DNA from: Clostridia bacterium
Lineage (GTDB): Bacteria > Bacillota_A > Clostridia > Oscillospirales > CAG-272
Length of the DNA: 14,329 bases
Direction of reading: 5' to 3'
Assembly (NCBI GenBank): GCA_017453335.1
Contig: JAFTKI010000093.1
Coordinates: 1 to 14,329, forward strand
A program made the translations under genes and the position numbers. Within the stretch, counting starts at the first letter, position 1. Each line of letters opens with the position of its first letter. Below, piece after piece: positions 1-7,869 of the stretch. The notes under the pieces were generated by a model. That model was not told the origin of the DNA, searched no databases, and saw only the letters and a program-made list of their open reading frames with translations.

Positions 1-564
1 ACTCCCACTTATGTGGAGATCGACGTCGAGCAGGGTGTTCCTGTAGCTCTGGACGGTAAGAAGATGACCTCCAAGGAGATCATTCTCGCGCTCAATGAGA
101 TCGGCGGCAAGAACGGTATCGGTATTCTGGATATCGTTGAGAACCGTCTGGTTGGTATGAAGTGCCGCGGCGTATACGAAACTCCCGGCGGAACCATTCT
201 GTACAAGGCTCACAGCGTTCTGGAAAGCATCTGCCTTGACAAGCTGACTCTGCACGAGAAGCAGAAGCTCTCGATCACCTTTGCCGAGCTGGTTTACAAC
301 GGTCAGTGGTTCACTCCTTTGCGCGAGGCGCTGTCCGCTTTCGTTGACAAAACATAGGAAACGGTTACCGGTAAGGTTCGTCTCAAGCTCTACAAGGGCA
401 ACATGATCAACGCAGGCGTATGGTCGAAGTACTCGCTGTACAGCGAAGAGATCGCAACCTTCGGTGAGAGCGATTACAACCAGAAGGATGCAGAAGGCTT
501 TATCAACCTCTTTGGTCTGCCGGTTAAGGTTCAGGCTATGGTTGACGAGCAGAACAAGAAATAA
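1..564 (+). pseudogene. argG: Argininosuccinate synthase, C-terminal part, interrupted by an in-frame TAG
   Basis: ArgG joins citrulline and aspartate, using ATP, to make argininosuccinate. The frame is open from base 1 (5' end outside the window) and shows family signatures: [15 protein letters not shown], then [11 protein letters not shown], then WFTPLREAL. At 355-357 the codon is TAG, after residues VDKT. The same frame then continues with [30 protein letters not shown] and [14 protein letters not shown], all typical of the ArgG C-terminus, and ends at TAA 562-564. In homologues the interrupted position is usually Gln (T-Q-x-T-V-T-G), so one C-to-T change (CAG to TAG) explains it. If the codon stops translation, the last 68 residues, which include the C-terminal oligomerisation segment, are lost. 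The ATG at 403 has no ribosome binding site, so a restart is unlikely. It is first of the visible arg cluster. Alternatives are a sequencing error, a strain-level nonsense mutation or suppression. The family assignment is near certain; the functional state is not. Confidence 0.9.
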
Positions 565-581
565 TCATAAAAAGTATTGCT

Positions 582-609
582 GTCCTGCGAGGATTTTTCC
601 CTGCAGGAC
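582..609. promoter_or_regulatory. Hairpin in the argG-argH spacer
   Basis: The arms GTCCTGCG and TGCAGGAC pair (one G-U), and after one mismatch two further G-C pairs close a six-base loop ATTTTT. No U-run follows, so it is not a classical terminator. It may stabilise or process the operon mRNA, or slow polymerase between argG and argH. The fold is read by eye; the role is unknown. Confidence 0.35.
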
Positions 610-666
610 GGCTTTCGTGAAGGATTTTATTCCAAAATCGGACAATCGGAAAGGAAACACCCAAAA

Positions 667-2046
667 ATGGCAAAAATGTGGGCGGGAAGAACGGCGGGAG
701 AGACCGACCGTTTGGCAGACGATTTCAATTCATCCATCTCCTTTGACTGTCGGATGTACCGTCAGGATATCACGGGCAGTATGGCACACGCGGCGATGCT
801 GGCAAAGCAGGGAATCATCTCTGTTGCGGAATCCGAGACCTTGATCGATGGGCTTAGCGGTATTCTGAGCGATCTGAACAGCGGCAAGCTGGAGTTTGAT
901 CTCTCGTGCGAGGATATCCACATGTTCGTTGAGCAGGAGCTGACGGCGCGTCTTGGTGACGTGGGCAAAAAACTGCATACTGCACGCAGCAGAAACGACC
1001 AGGTTGCGCTTGATATGAGAATGTATCTGCGCGACGAGGCAAACGGTGTGATCGAAAAGATCCGCGCCCTGATCGGTGCGCTCTTGGTACAGGCAAAAGA
1101 GAACCGCGACGTGATCATGCCGGGATATACCCATCTGCAACGCGCACAGCCCATCACCTTTGCCCATCATTTGCTGGCGTACACCATGATGCTGTTGCGT
1201 GATGCCGACCGTTTTTCCGATACCGTGAAACGAATGAACGTCTCTCCCATCGGTTGCTGTGCCTTGGCGGGTACAACCTACGAAACAGACCGTTGGTTTG
1301 AGGCAAAGAAGCTGAACTTCGACGATATTGCCCGCAACAGCATCGACGGCGTTTCCGACCGTGATTTCTGCGTGGAATTTTTGTCGAGTGCGGCAACCTT
1401 GATGATGCACTTGTCCCGCTTCTCCGAGGAGTTGATCCTGTGGTCGAGCTGGGAATTCAAATTCATCGAGCTTTCCGATGCCTACACCACAGGCTCGTCG
1501 ATCATGCCGCAGAAGAAAAATCCCGATATGGCGGAGCTGATCCGCGGCAAAACGGGACGCGTGTACGGCGACCTCATGGCAATGCTGACCACGCTCAAGG
1601 GCCTTCCTCTGGCGTACAACAAGGATATGCAGGAGGACAAGGAGAGCGTGTTCGATGCGGTTGATACGCTCAAGATGTGCCTTGATGTGATGATCCCGAT
1701 GATCGAGACCATGAAGGCGATCCCCGAAAATATGAAGGCGGCGGCTCAGAAGGGCTTTATCAACGCCACCGACCTTGCCGATTATCTGGTGAAAAAGGGA
1801 ATGCCGTTCCGTTCGGCATACAAGATCTCGGGACAGTTGGTTTCGTACTGCATCCAAAACAATCAAGTGCTTGAAACCCTGCCGCTTGAGACCTACAAGG
1901 GCTACAGCGATCTGTTTGATGCCGATCTGTATGACGACATTGACCTTGTGACCTGTGTGAAGAAGCGTATATCCGAGGGAGGAACCTCTCCCGAATCGAC
2001 CGATGCGCAGATCGCTTACGTAGAGGAGAGATTGAATCATGGCTAA
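667..2046 (+). CDS. argH: Argininosuccinate lyase
   Basis: Cytosolic homotetrameric lyase that splits argininosuccinate into arginine and fumarate, the last step of the pathway. About 459 residues, normal for the fumarase/aspartase superfamily. The three superfamily signatures are visible: HTARSRNDQ near residues 104-112, GYTHLQRAQP near 153-162 and the GSSIMPQKKNP loop at 276-286, whose second serine (about 278) is the catalytic Ser. The start is placed at ATG 667 (MAKMWAGRT) because family homology begins there and AAGGA at 651-655 lies upstream; the frame is open to 577, but those residues look like leader. The stop overlaps the argC start by 8 nt, implying translational coupling. Nothing essential appears missing. 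Confidence 0.96.
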   Translation: MAKMWAGRTAGETDRLADDFNSSISFDCRMYRQDITGSMAHAAMLAKQGIISVAESETLIDGLSGILSDLNSGKLEFDLSCEDIHMFVEQELTARLGDVGKKLHTARSRNDQVALDMRMYLRDEANGVIEKIRALIGALLVQAKENRDVIMPGYTHLQRAQPITFAHHLLAYTMMLLRDADRFSDTVKRMNVSPIGCCALAGTTYETDRWFEAKKLNFDDIARNSIDGVSDRDFCVEFLSSAATLMMHLSRFSEELILWSSWEFKFIELSDAYTTGSSIMPQKKNPDMAELIRGKTGRVYGDLMAMLTTLKGLPLAYNKDMQEDKESVFDAVDTLKMCLDVMIPMIETMKAIPENMKAAAQKGFINATDLADYLVKKGMPFRSAYKISGQLVSYCIQNNQVLETLPLETYKGYSDLFDADLYDDIDLVTCVKKRISEGGTSPESTDAQIAYVEERLNHG

Positions 2047-2965
2047 GATATTTATAGACGGCAGTGCGGGAACGACAGGACTTCGCATCCGCGAAAGACT
2101 TGCAGAACGCAAGGATCTTTCTTTGATCGTGTTGTCGGAGGAGCTGAGAAAGGATACCGAGGCAAGACGGCAAGCACTCAACGAAGCCGACATTGCATTT
2201 CTGTGCCTGCCCGATGCGGCGGCGATTGAAGCGGTCTCCTTGATCGAGAATCCCAACACCGCCGTGATCGATACCTCTACGGCACACCGTACCAATCCCG
2301 CGTGGGAATACGGTTTCCCCGAATTGCAGGGAAGACGGGAGAAAATTGCCGCTTCCAAGCGCATTGCCAATCCGGGCTGTCATGCAAGCGGATTTGTGGC
2401 TTTGGTTGAGCCGTTGGTTCGCGCGGGCGTGATTGCTCCCGATGCGGGACTTACCGCATATTCGCTGACAGGCTACTCGGGCGGCGGCAAGAAAATGATC
2501 GCCGAATACGAGGATGCCGAGCGCGATCCTTTGCTGGATGCTCCCAGAATGTACGGACTCGGACAAACGCACAAGCACCTTCCCGAAATGGGTGCGGTTT
2601 GCGGACTCTCTACGGCTCCCATCTTTTGTCCCGTTGTGGCTCCGTACTACGCGGGCATGGAGGTAACGGTTCCGTTGTTTGCAAAGGATATCAAGGGAAG
2701 GGCCGAGGATATCTGCAGGATTTACGAAGAATACTATCAAAGCGGCTTGGTTCGTTTCTGCGGCAATACCTCCGAGGGCGGACTGCTTTCGGCGAATGCT
2801 CTTGAGGGACGCGATGATATGGAGATCACCGTACAGGGAAATGCCGACCGCATTTTGTTGGTGGCTCGCTTTGACAATCTGGGCAAGGGTGCCTCAGGTG
2901 CCGCGATCCAGAATATGAACATTTTGCTCGGTGTTGACGAATCGACAGGGCTCAACATTGGTTAA
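2039..2965 (+). CDS. argC: N-acetyl-gamma-glutamyl-phosphate reductase, type 2 (short form)
   Basis: NADPH-dependent reduction of N-acetylglutamyl 5-phosphate to the semialdehyde, third step of the acetylated pathway. The 308-residue length and the N-terminus IFIDGSAGTTGLRI (Rossmann nucleotide-binding loop) mark the short type-2 AGPR subfamily rather than the longer type 1. The catalytic cysteine sits in ANPGCHASGF (Cys114). The later segment GYSGGGKKMI and the HKHLPEM region are also family-typical. The start ATG lies inside the end of argH, with AGGAG at 2024-2028 ten bases upstream. It is followed 15 nt later by argJ. Confidence 0.95.
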   Translation: MAKIFIDGSAGTTGLRIRERLAERKDLSLIVLSEELRKDTEARRQALNEADIAFLCLPDAAAIEAVSLIENPNTAVIDTSTAHRTNPAWEYGFPELQGRREKIAASKRIANPGCHASGFVALVEPLVRAGVIAPDAGLTAYSLTGYSGGGKKMIAEYEDAERDPLLDAPRMYGLGQTHKHLPEMGAVCGLSTAPIFCPVVAPYYAGMEVTVPLFAKDIKGRAEDICRIYEEYYQSGLVRFCGNTSEGGLLSANALEGRDDMEITVQGNADRILLVARFDNLGKGASGAAIQNMNILLGVDESTGLNIG

Positions 2966-2980
2966 GAGAGGACAACGATT

Positions 2981-4195
2981 ATGAAGATGATAGATGGCGG
3001 CGTATGTGCCGCAAAAGGCTTTTTGGCAAACGGAATCCATTGCGGTATTCGCAAAAATCGTACCAAGCGCGATATTGCTTTGATTTACAGTGAAACGCTT
3101 GCCACCGCGGCGGCTGTTTACACCACCAATCTGGTCAAGGGCGCGCCTCTGACCGTTACCAAGGCACACCTTGCCAACGGACACGCACAGGCTGTGATCT
3201 GTAACAGCGGAAACGCAAACACCTGTAACGCCAACGGCATTGAGGTTGCCGAGAAAATGAGCGAGGCGATTGCAAAGGAGCTGAATATCAACGCAAATGA
3301 CGTGGTGGTTGCATCCACGGGCGTGATCGGTCAGCCCTTGAATCTTGAGCCGATCGTGAACGGAATCCCCGCATTGGCACAGGGCCTTTCCTGCGATGGC
3401 GGCGAGGCTGCTGCCGAGGGTATCATGACCACCGATACCGTGAAAAAGGAGATCGCAGTTGAATTCGAGGTGGGCGGCAAGATCTGCCGTATCGGCGGTA
3501 TTGCAAAGGGAAGCGGAATGATCCATCCCAATATGGCAACCATGCTGGTATTCATCACCACCGACGTTGCAATTTCTGCAGAAATGCTCTCCAAGGCACT
3601 TTCCTCCGACATCACCGAGACCTTCAATATGATCAGCGTGGACGGCGATACCTCCACCAACGATATGGTTACCGTGCTGGCAAACGGTATGGCAGGAAAC
3701 GAAGAGATCACCTCCGAGGGTGCCGATTTCGATGCCTTTATGAAGGCTTTGAACACGGTTACCGTACACCTGTGCCGCATGATCGCAGGCGACGGTGAGG
3801 GTGCTACCAAGCTGCTTGAGTGCCATGTTACGGGCGCCGAAAGCCTTTCTACCGCAAAAACGGTTGCCAAGAGCGTGATCTGCTCCAGCCTTCTCAAGGC
3901 GGCAATGTTCGGTGCCGATGCAAACTGGGGACGCGTTCTGTGTGCAATCGGCTACAGCGGTGCTCCCGTGGACGTTGATGCGGTTGACGTTTCGTTCCGC
4001 AGTGCCAAGGGCGAGATCGCAGTCTGCAAAAACGGTGCGGGCGTTGATTTCTCCGAGGAAAAGGCAAAAGAGATCCTCTTGGAGTCTGAGATCGAGATCC
4101 TGGTATCGCTTGGCAACGGTGCATACTCCTCCACCGCGTGGGGATGCGACCTGACCTACGATTATGTAAAGATCAACGGCGACTACCGTACTTAA
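2981..4195 (+). CDS. argJ: Glutamate N-acetyltransferase / ornithine acetyltransferase
   Basis: Transfers acetyl from N-acetylornithine to glutamate, recycling the acetyl group; many Clostridia enzymes also use acetyl-CoA for the first step. The 404-residue length is normal. The protein is made as one chain and self-cleaves before a threonine in the Ala-Thr of GMIHPNMATML (Thr187), giving alpha and beta subunits; that Thr becomes the catalytic N-terminal nucleophile. Other signatures are CNSGNANTC near 74-82, an oxyanion-type STGVIG near 112-117 and GANWGR near the C-terminus. GAGAGG at 2966-2971 is nine bases before the start. ATG 2987 is a possible alternative start. No argA is present in the window, which fits ArgJ supplying acetylglutamate. 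Confidence 0.95.
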   Translation: MKMIDGGVCAAKGFLANGIHCGIRKNRTKRDIALIYSETLATAAAVYTTNLVKGAPLTVTKAHLANGHAQAVICNSGNANTCNANGIEVAEKMSEAIAKELNINANDVVVASTGVIGQPLNLEPIVNGIPALAQGLSCDGGEAAAEGIMTTDTVKKEIAVEFEVGGKICRIGGIAKGSGMIHPNMATMLVFITTDVAISAEMLSKALSSDITETFNMISVDGDTSTNDMVTVLANGMAGNEEITSEGADFDAFMKALNTVTVHLCRMIAGDGEGATKLLECHVTGAESLSTAKTVAKSVICSSLLKAAMFGADANWGRVLCAIGYSGAPVDVDAVDVSFRSAKGEIAVCKNGAGVDFSEEKAKEILLESEIEILVSLGNGAYSSTAWGCDLTYDYVKINGDYRT

Positions 4196-4208
4196 TAAAG
4201 GAGTCAAT

Positions 4209-5081
4209 ATGGAAAATCATTTTTCGAACGCACAGCGCGCGCAGGTGCTGACCGAGGCACTGCCGCACATCAAGCGTTATACAGGCAAGATCGTTGTAGT
4301 GAAATACGGCGGAAATGCGATGGTCAACGAGCAGATCAAGCAACAGGTCATGGAGGATATCGTTCTTTTGTGGCTGATCGGTGTGAAGATCGTGCTGGTT
4401 CACGGCGGAGGTCCCGAGATTTCCGAGCTGATGCAGAAGCTGGGTAAAAAGCCCGAATTTGTGAACGGCTTGCGCGTGACCGATAAGGAGACCGTTGACA
4501 TCGTGCAGATGGTGCTGGCGGGTAAAGTGAATAAAACGCTTGTCAACCTTCTGGAAATGAAGGGCGGCAAGGCGATGGGCATTTCGGGTATGGACGGATG
4601 CCTGATCGAATCCAGAATGAAGGACGAGCGCCTTGGATACGTAGGCGAGATCACGGGAATCAATATCTCTCCCGTGGAGGATCTGCTGGAGAAGGGCTAT
4701 ATTCCCGTCATTTCCACGCTGGGCTGTGACCGCGAGGGCAACGCCTACAACATCAACGGCGATACCGCTGCCGCATATATTGCAGGTGCGCTCAACGCAG
4801 AGCGTCTGATTATGATGACCGATATCGAGGGCCTTTTGCGTGACAAGGACGATCCCACCACGCTGATTCCCAACATCACGGTTGCAGAAGCAAACGAATT
4901 GAAGAAAACCGGCGTGATTTCGGGCGGTATGATCCCGAAGATCGATTGTTGCATCGAGGCTATCCGCGCGGGCGTGCAGAACGTGATCATCATGGACGGT
5001 CGCGTACCGCACTCGATCCTCATGGAGCTTCTCACCGATGAGGGCGCTGGTACGATGGTAACCGGAGGCGGCAATGAGTGA
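4209..5081 (+). CDS. argB: Acetylglutamate kinase, probably arginine-sensitive type
   Basis: Phosphorylates N-acetylglutamate with ATP, second step of the pathway. Amino acid kinase fold: KYGGNAM with Lys32 near the N-terminus, the HGGGPE glycine loop at 65-70, and NINGDTAAAYIAGAL plus MTDIEGLL in the C-terminal nucleotide-binding half. At 290 residues it carries an N-terminal helix of about 25 residues (AQVLTEALPHIKRYTG) before the core. This extension is found in hexameric, arginine-inhibited NAGKs and is absent from the 258-residue E. coli enzyme. In a cyclic pathway NAGK is the usual feedback point, which fits the argJ neighbour. GGAG sits at 4200-4203. The gene ends by overlapping argD by 8 nt. 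Confidence 0.95.
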   Translation: MENHFSNAQRAQVLTEALPHIKRYTGKIVVVKYGGNAMVNEQIKQQVMEDIVLLWLIGVKIVLVHGGGPEISELMQKLGKKPEFVNGLRVTDKETVDIVQMVLAGKVNKTLVNLLEMKGGKAMGISGMDGCLIESRMKDERLGYVGEITGINISPVEDLLEKGYIPVISTLGCDREGNAYNINGDTAAAYIAGALNAERLIMMTDIEGLLRDKDDPTTLIPNITVAEANELKKTGVISGGMIPKIDCCIEAIRAGVQNVIIMDGRVPHSILMELLTDEGAGTMVTGGGNE

Positions 5082-6240
5082 ACTGATCACACGCGATAAG
5101 GCGTACGTTGCGAATACCTACAACCGTTTTCCCGTAGAGATCGTTTCGGGTAAGGGCTCCGAGGTCTTTGACACCAACGGAAAGCGTTATATTGACATGG
5201 GATCGGGCATCGGTGTGACCTCCTTTGGAATTTCCGATGACGAGTGGAAAGCGGCGGTTGTTGCACAGCTTGACCGCGTTCAGCATATGTCCAATCTCTA
5301 TTACACCGAGCCTTGTGCCGAGCTCGCCGAGCTTTTGTGCAAGCGTACAGGCATGAAAAAGGTGTTTTTCGGTAATTCGGGCGCCGAGGCAAACGAGTGT
5401 GCCATCAAGGTGGCAAGAAAGTATGCCGCCGAGAAAAAGGGCGCGGAATATTCCACCATCATCACCTTGGTCAACAGCTTTCACGGAAGAACCTTGACTA
5501 CACTTGCCGCAACGGGGCAGGATCATTATCACGAGCTGTTCCAACCGCTCACACCGGGCTTTGTTCACGTTCCCGCAGGGGATGTGGAAGCCTTGGAAAA
5601 AGCGGTTTCCGAGCATCACGTGGCAGGTATTCTTGTTGAGTGCGTACAGGGCGAGGGCGGTGTGATCGCGCTTTCAAAGGAGTATTTGAAGGCTGTTGAA
5701 GCGATCGCAAAGCGCGAGGATATTTTGTTCATGGTTGACGAGGTACAAACGGGCAACGGCCGTACAGGTCAGATTTATGCGTACATGAATTTTGACGTTA
5801 CCCCCGATGTGGTAACCACCGCAAAGGGAATTGGCGGCGGACTGCCTCTGGGAGCGGCATTGCTTGGCGAGAAGGCAGAGAGCGTGCTTGGCTTTGGCGA
5901 TCACGGCTCCACCTTTGGAGGCAATCCCGTGGCTTGTGCGGGTGCTGTCAGCATCCTGTCGCGCATGGACAAGGCGTTCCTGGCGGATGTGCGCAAGAAG
6001 AGCGACTTTGTATTCAACGCATTCAAGGACGTCAAGGGCGTTGAGAGCATCAGCGGCTTGGGATTGATGGTTGGAATCAAAACAGTCAAGCCTGCCGCCG
6101 AGGTGCTGAAAATTTGTTTGGAAAACGGCGTTCTTTGCCTCACCGCAAAGGATAAGGTTCGTCTGCTTCCCGCGCTGAATATTCCGATGGATATTTTGGC
6201 GGAAGCGGTTGAGATCATCAAGCGCGCTTGCGCGGAATAA
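5074..6240 (+). CDS. argD: Acetylornithine aminotransferase
   Basis: PLP-dependent class III aminotransferase that converts N-acetylglutamate semialdehyde to N-acetylornithine with glutamate as amino donor. At 388 residues it is typical for the family. Visible features are the cofactor-phosphate loop FFGNSGAEANE near 98-108, SFHGRT near 135-140, the aspartate motif FMVDEVQTGNGRTG near 219-232, and the Schiff-base lysine in TTAKGIGGGLPLG (Lys251). The start overlaps argB, with GGAGG at 5064-5068 inside argB, so translation is probably coupled. Its place between argB and argF favours arginine biosynthesis over other omega-transaminase roles. Confidence 0.95.
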   Translation: MSELITRDKAYVANTYNRFPVEIVSGKGSEVFDTNGKRYIDMGSGIGVTSFGISDDEWKAAVVAQLDRVQHMSNLYYTEPCAELAELLCKRTGMKKVFFGNSGAEANECAIKVARKYAAEKKGAEYSTIITLVNSFHGRTLTTLAATGQDHYHELFQPLTPGFVHVPAGDVEALEKAVSEHHVAGILVECVQGEGGVIALSKEYLKAVEAIAKREDILFMVDEVQTGNGRTGQIYAYMNFDVTPDVVTTAKGIGGGLPLGAALLGEKAESVLGFGDHGSTFGGNPVACAGAVSILSRMDKAFLADVRKKSDFVFNAFKDVKGVESISGLGLMVGIKTVKPAAEVLKICLENGVLCLTAKDKVRLLPALNIPMDILAEAVEIIKRACAE

Positions 6241-6252
6241 ATGGAGAAGAGT

Positions 6253-7236
6253 ATGTTTTTGAAAAATCGTCATTTTTTGAAGCTGCTTGATTTTACGCCT
6301 GCCGAGATCGAAGGACTTCTTGATCTGGCGGCAGACCTCAAGCAAAAGAAAAAGAACGGTGTGGCACACCGCCTTTGTGAAGGAAAGAATATCGCGCTGG
6401 TATTTGAAAAGACCAGCACGCGTACCCGTTGCGCATTTGAAGTAGCGGCTGCTGATCTTGGTATGCATCCCGTTTATCTCGATCCCCAAGGATCGCAGAT
6501 CGGAAAGAAGGAGAGCATTGCCGACACCGCGCGTGTGCTTGGCAGAATGTTTGACGGCATCGAGTATCGCGGATTCGGACAGGAGATCGTGGAGGAGCTT
6601 GCGGCAAACGCAGGTGTTCCCGTATGGAACGGTTTGACCAACGAATACCATCCCACGCAGATTCTTGCCGATTTCTTGACCATTCGTGAGCATTTCGGCT
6701 CCTTGAAGGGCAAAAAGCTGGTTTATATGGGGGATGCGCGTTACAACATGGGCAACTCCTTGATGGTTGGTTGTGCGAAAATGGGGATGCATTTCGTTGC
6801 TTGCGCTCCCAAAGCGTATTTCCCGAACGACGAGCTGGTGGCAACCTGCCGCGCGATCGCAAAGGAGACGGGTGCTGTGATCGAGCTGATTGAGGATCCC
6901 ATGACCGCTGTGAAGGGTGCTGACGTGATCTACACCGACGTGTGGGTATCGATGGGAGAGCCTGCAGCGGTTTGGAAGGAGCGCATCGAGGCGCTCACGC
7001 CTTACCGTGTGACCAAGGCTCTGATGGATGCCGCAGGTGCACAGTGCCGCTTTATGCACTGCCTGCCCGCTTTCCATGATCTGAAGACTACCACGGGTAA
7101 GGAAATTTACGAAAAGTTCGGCATCGATTGCATGGAAGTAACCGATGAGGGCTTTGAGTCCTCTCAATCCATTGTCTTCGACGAAGCCGAAAACCGTATG
7201 CACACCATCAAAGCCGTCATGGCAGCAACGCTGTGA
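6253..7236 (+). CDS. argF: Ornithine carbamoyltransferase
   Basis: Makes citrulline from ornithine and carbamoyl phosphate. Starting at ATG 6253 gives 327 residues beginning [16 protein letters not shown], the usual family N-terminus, with GGAG at 6243-6246 before it; the upstream in-frame ATG 6241 would absorb the ribosome binding site. Motifs are the carbamoyl-phosphate loop STRTR (55-59), HPTQ (133-136), the ornithine-binding DVWVSMG (229-235) and HCLP (269-272). The sequence resembles both anabolic and catabolic (ArcB) enzymes. The arg operon context and the absence of arcA or arcC point to the anabolic role. It is the last gene of the operon; a strong palindrome follows within 20 nt. Confidence 0.95.
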   Translation: MFLKNRHFLKLLDFTPAEIEGLLDLAADLKQKKKNGVAHRLCEGKNIALVFEKTSTRTRCAFEVAAADLGMHPVYLDPQGSQIGKKESIADTARVLGRMFDGIEYRGFGQEIVEELAANAGVPVWNGLTNEYHPTQILADFLTIREHFGSLKGKKLVYMGDARYNMGNSLMVGCAKMGMHFVACAPKAYFPNDELVATCRAIAKETGAVIELIEDPMTAVKGADVIYTDVWVSMGEPAAVWKERIEALTPYRVTKALMDAAGAQCRFMHCLPAFHDLKTTTGKEIYEKFGIDCMEVTDEGFESSQSIVFDEAENRMHTIKAVMAATL

Positions 7237-7254
7237 GGATTGGAATAGGCTTTT

Positions 7255-7288
7255 GCGGGGGAAACTTTTTGGAAAAAGTTTCCCCCGC
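7255..7288. repeat. Perfect 16-bp inverted repeat just after argF, possible operon terminator
   Basis: The arm GCGGGGGAAACTTTTT at 7255-7270 is exactly mirrored at 7273-7288 around a GG loop. A hairpin this strong 18 nt after the argF stop could end the arg transcript, though no U-run follows it outside the stem. From memory, GGGGGAAACTTTTT palindromes recur between genes in gut Clostridia, so this may be a copy of a dispersed intergenic repeat. Confidence 0.75.
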
Positions 7289-7316
7289 ACCCCTTTCAAA
7301 AACGCTCGCCACTTAG

Positions 7317-7369
7317 AACCGCCGAGGTTGCATGAGCCGCTCAACACGACTCACGCAACCTCGGCGGTT
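7317..7369. repeat. 20-bp imperfect inverted repeat with 13-base loop
   Basis: Left arm 7317-7336, beginning AACCGCCGAGGTTGC, pairs with right arm 7350-7369, ending GCAACCTCGGCGGTT, with one A/C mismatch; the loop is 7337-7349. No U-run follows on either strand. It appears to be a separate REP- or MITE-like palindrome next to the one at 7255. Function unknown. Confidence 0.65.
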
Positions 7370-7421
7370 GGATCAATTGATTTCTTGAACATCGCACCGA
7401 TTTACGGTTACGCACCTCCCC

Positions 7422-7463
7422 TGTAGGGGAGACCTGTGTCTCCCGCGGGCGAATGCCCCTACA
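7422..7463. repeat. GTAGGGG/CCCCTAC cloverleaf-like palindromic element
   Basis: The outer arms TGTAGGGG (7422-7429) and CCCCTACA (7456-7463) pair. Inside are two smaller stems: GGGAGAC/GTCTCCC (7427-7433 with 7438-7444) and GGGC/GCCC (7447-7450 with 7455-7458). The stems compete for some bases, giving a cruciform-like layout typical of short dispersed palindromic repeats in gut Bacillota (recalled, not checked). Confidence 0.6.
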
Positions 7464-7503
7464 ATCATAGGCAGGCGCATCGTTTGAAAAATACGCACAA
7501 ATT

Positions 7504-7643
7504 TGTAGGGACCGGCGTCCTCGACGGTCCTAAAACGAACGAATTTGATATGATAAAACGGCTACAATCATAAGGCGTGTGTGTTGACATGAACAAAACA
7601 AAATTTCTTGGCTTTAGGACCGTCGGGGACGCCGGTCCCTACA
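7504..7643. repeat. Inverted pair of 31-bp repeat units around a 78-bp core
   Basis: The unit at 7504-7534 begins TGTAGGGACCGGCGTCC. The unit at 7613-7643 is its reverse complement with a single mismatch. Each unit also contains its own GGACCG/CGGTCC dyad. The 78-bp core holds no recognisable gene. The layout fits either a miniature inverted-repeat element or two dispersed units inserted head to head. No convincing target-site duplication is seen at the edges. Confidence 0.65.
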
Positions 7644-7811
7644 GGTTAACGAGTTATCTTTCCCTCACCAAAACCAAGGAGAAAAGCGACGCAGGGATCT
7701 CGTATCGACTTTTGTTGGCTTGCCGAGGAAAAGTTATCTTTACTTTGAAAAGCCAACCGCGCTCCATAACGGATCCTGTCTTGGCTACGCTGACGGTTCA
7801 ATCATAGAAAT

Positions 7812-7846
7812 CAAAAAGGGAAGGGCTCCGTGATCGCGGAGCCCTT
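7812..7846 (-). terminator. Intrinsic terminator of the LRR lipoprotein gene
   Basis: On the minus strand, AAGGGCTCCG (7846-7837) pairs with CGGAGCCCTT (7830-7821) around a six-base loop, followed by CCCTTTTTGA. It lies about 25 nt after the TAA of the lipoprotein gene. Confidence 0.85.
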
Positions 7847-7869
7847 GATGTATCAAATTGTGGTTTGGA

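Larger units (their letters stand above)
7237..7869. other. Gene-free, repeat-rich intergenic region
   Basis: Between argF and the LRR lipoprotein there is no ORF with recognisable protein features, codon bias or a ribosome binding site. Four palindromic elements fill 7255-7643. The stretch 7644-7810 shows nothing identifiable apart from the word CAATCATA, which also occurs near 7462 and 7565. The minus-strand terminator closes the region. Confidence 0.6.

Noticed and set aside
577..666. Longer argH start at ATG 577
   Set aside because: The extra 30 residues overlap the spacer hairpin and do not resemble ArgH; ATG 667 begins the homology and has an AAGGA upstream.
730..2370. Long minus-strand open frame of 546 codons opposite argH and argC
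   Set aside because: It is a shadow of the codon bias of real genes on the + strand; it has no family features and crosses two conserved genes.
2894..4207. 437-codon minus-strand open frame opposite argJ
   Set aside because: Antisense shadow rich in His and Cys with no ribosome binding site or recognisable domain; argJ is certain.
5674..7347. 557-codon minus-strand open frame opposite argD and argF
   Set aside because: Antisense to two certain enzymes and running into the post-argF palindrome; no protein features of its own.
7422..7643. Possible CRISPR array from several repeat units
   Set aside because: Units differ in sequence, alternate in orientation and lack regular spacers.
7577..7807. 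76-codon plus-strand open frame in the repeat region
   Set aside because: It runs through an inverted repeat unit, has no ribosome binding site and resembles no family I know.
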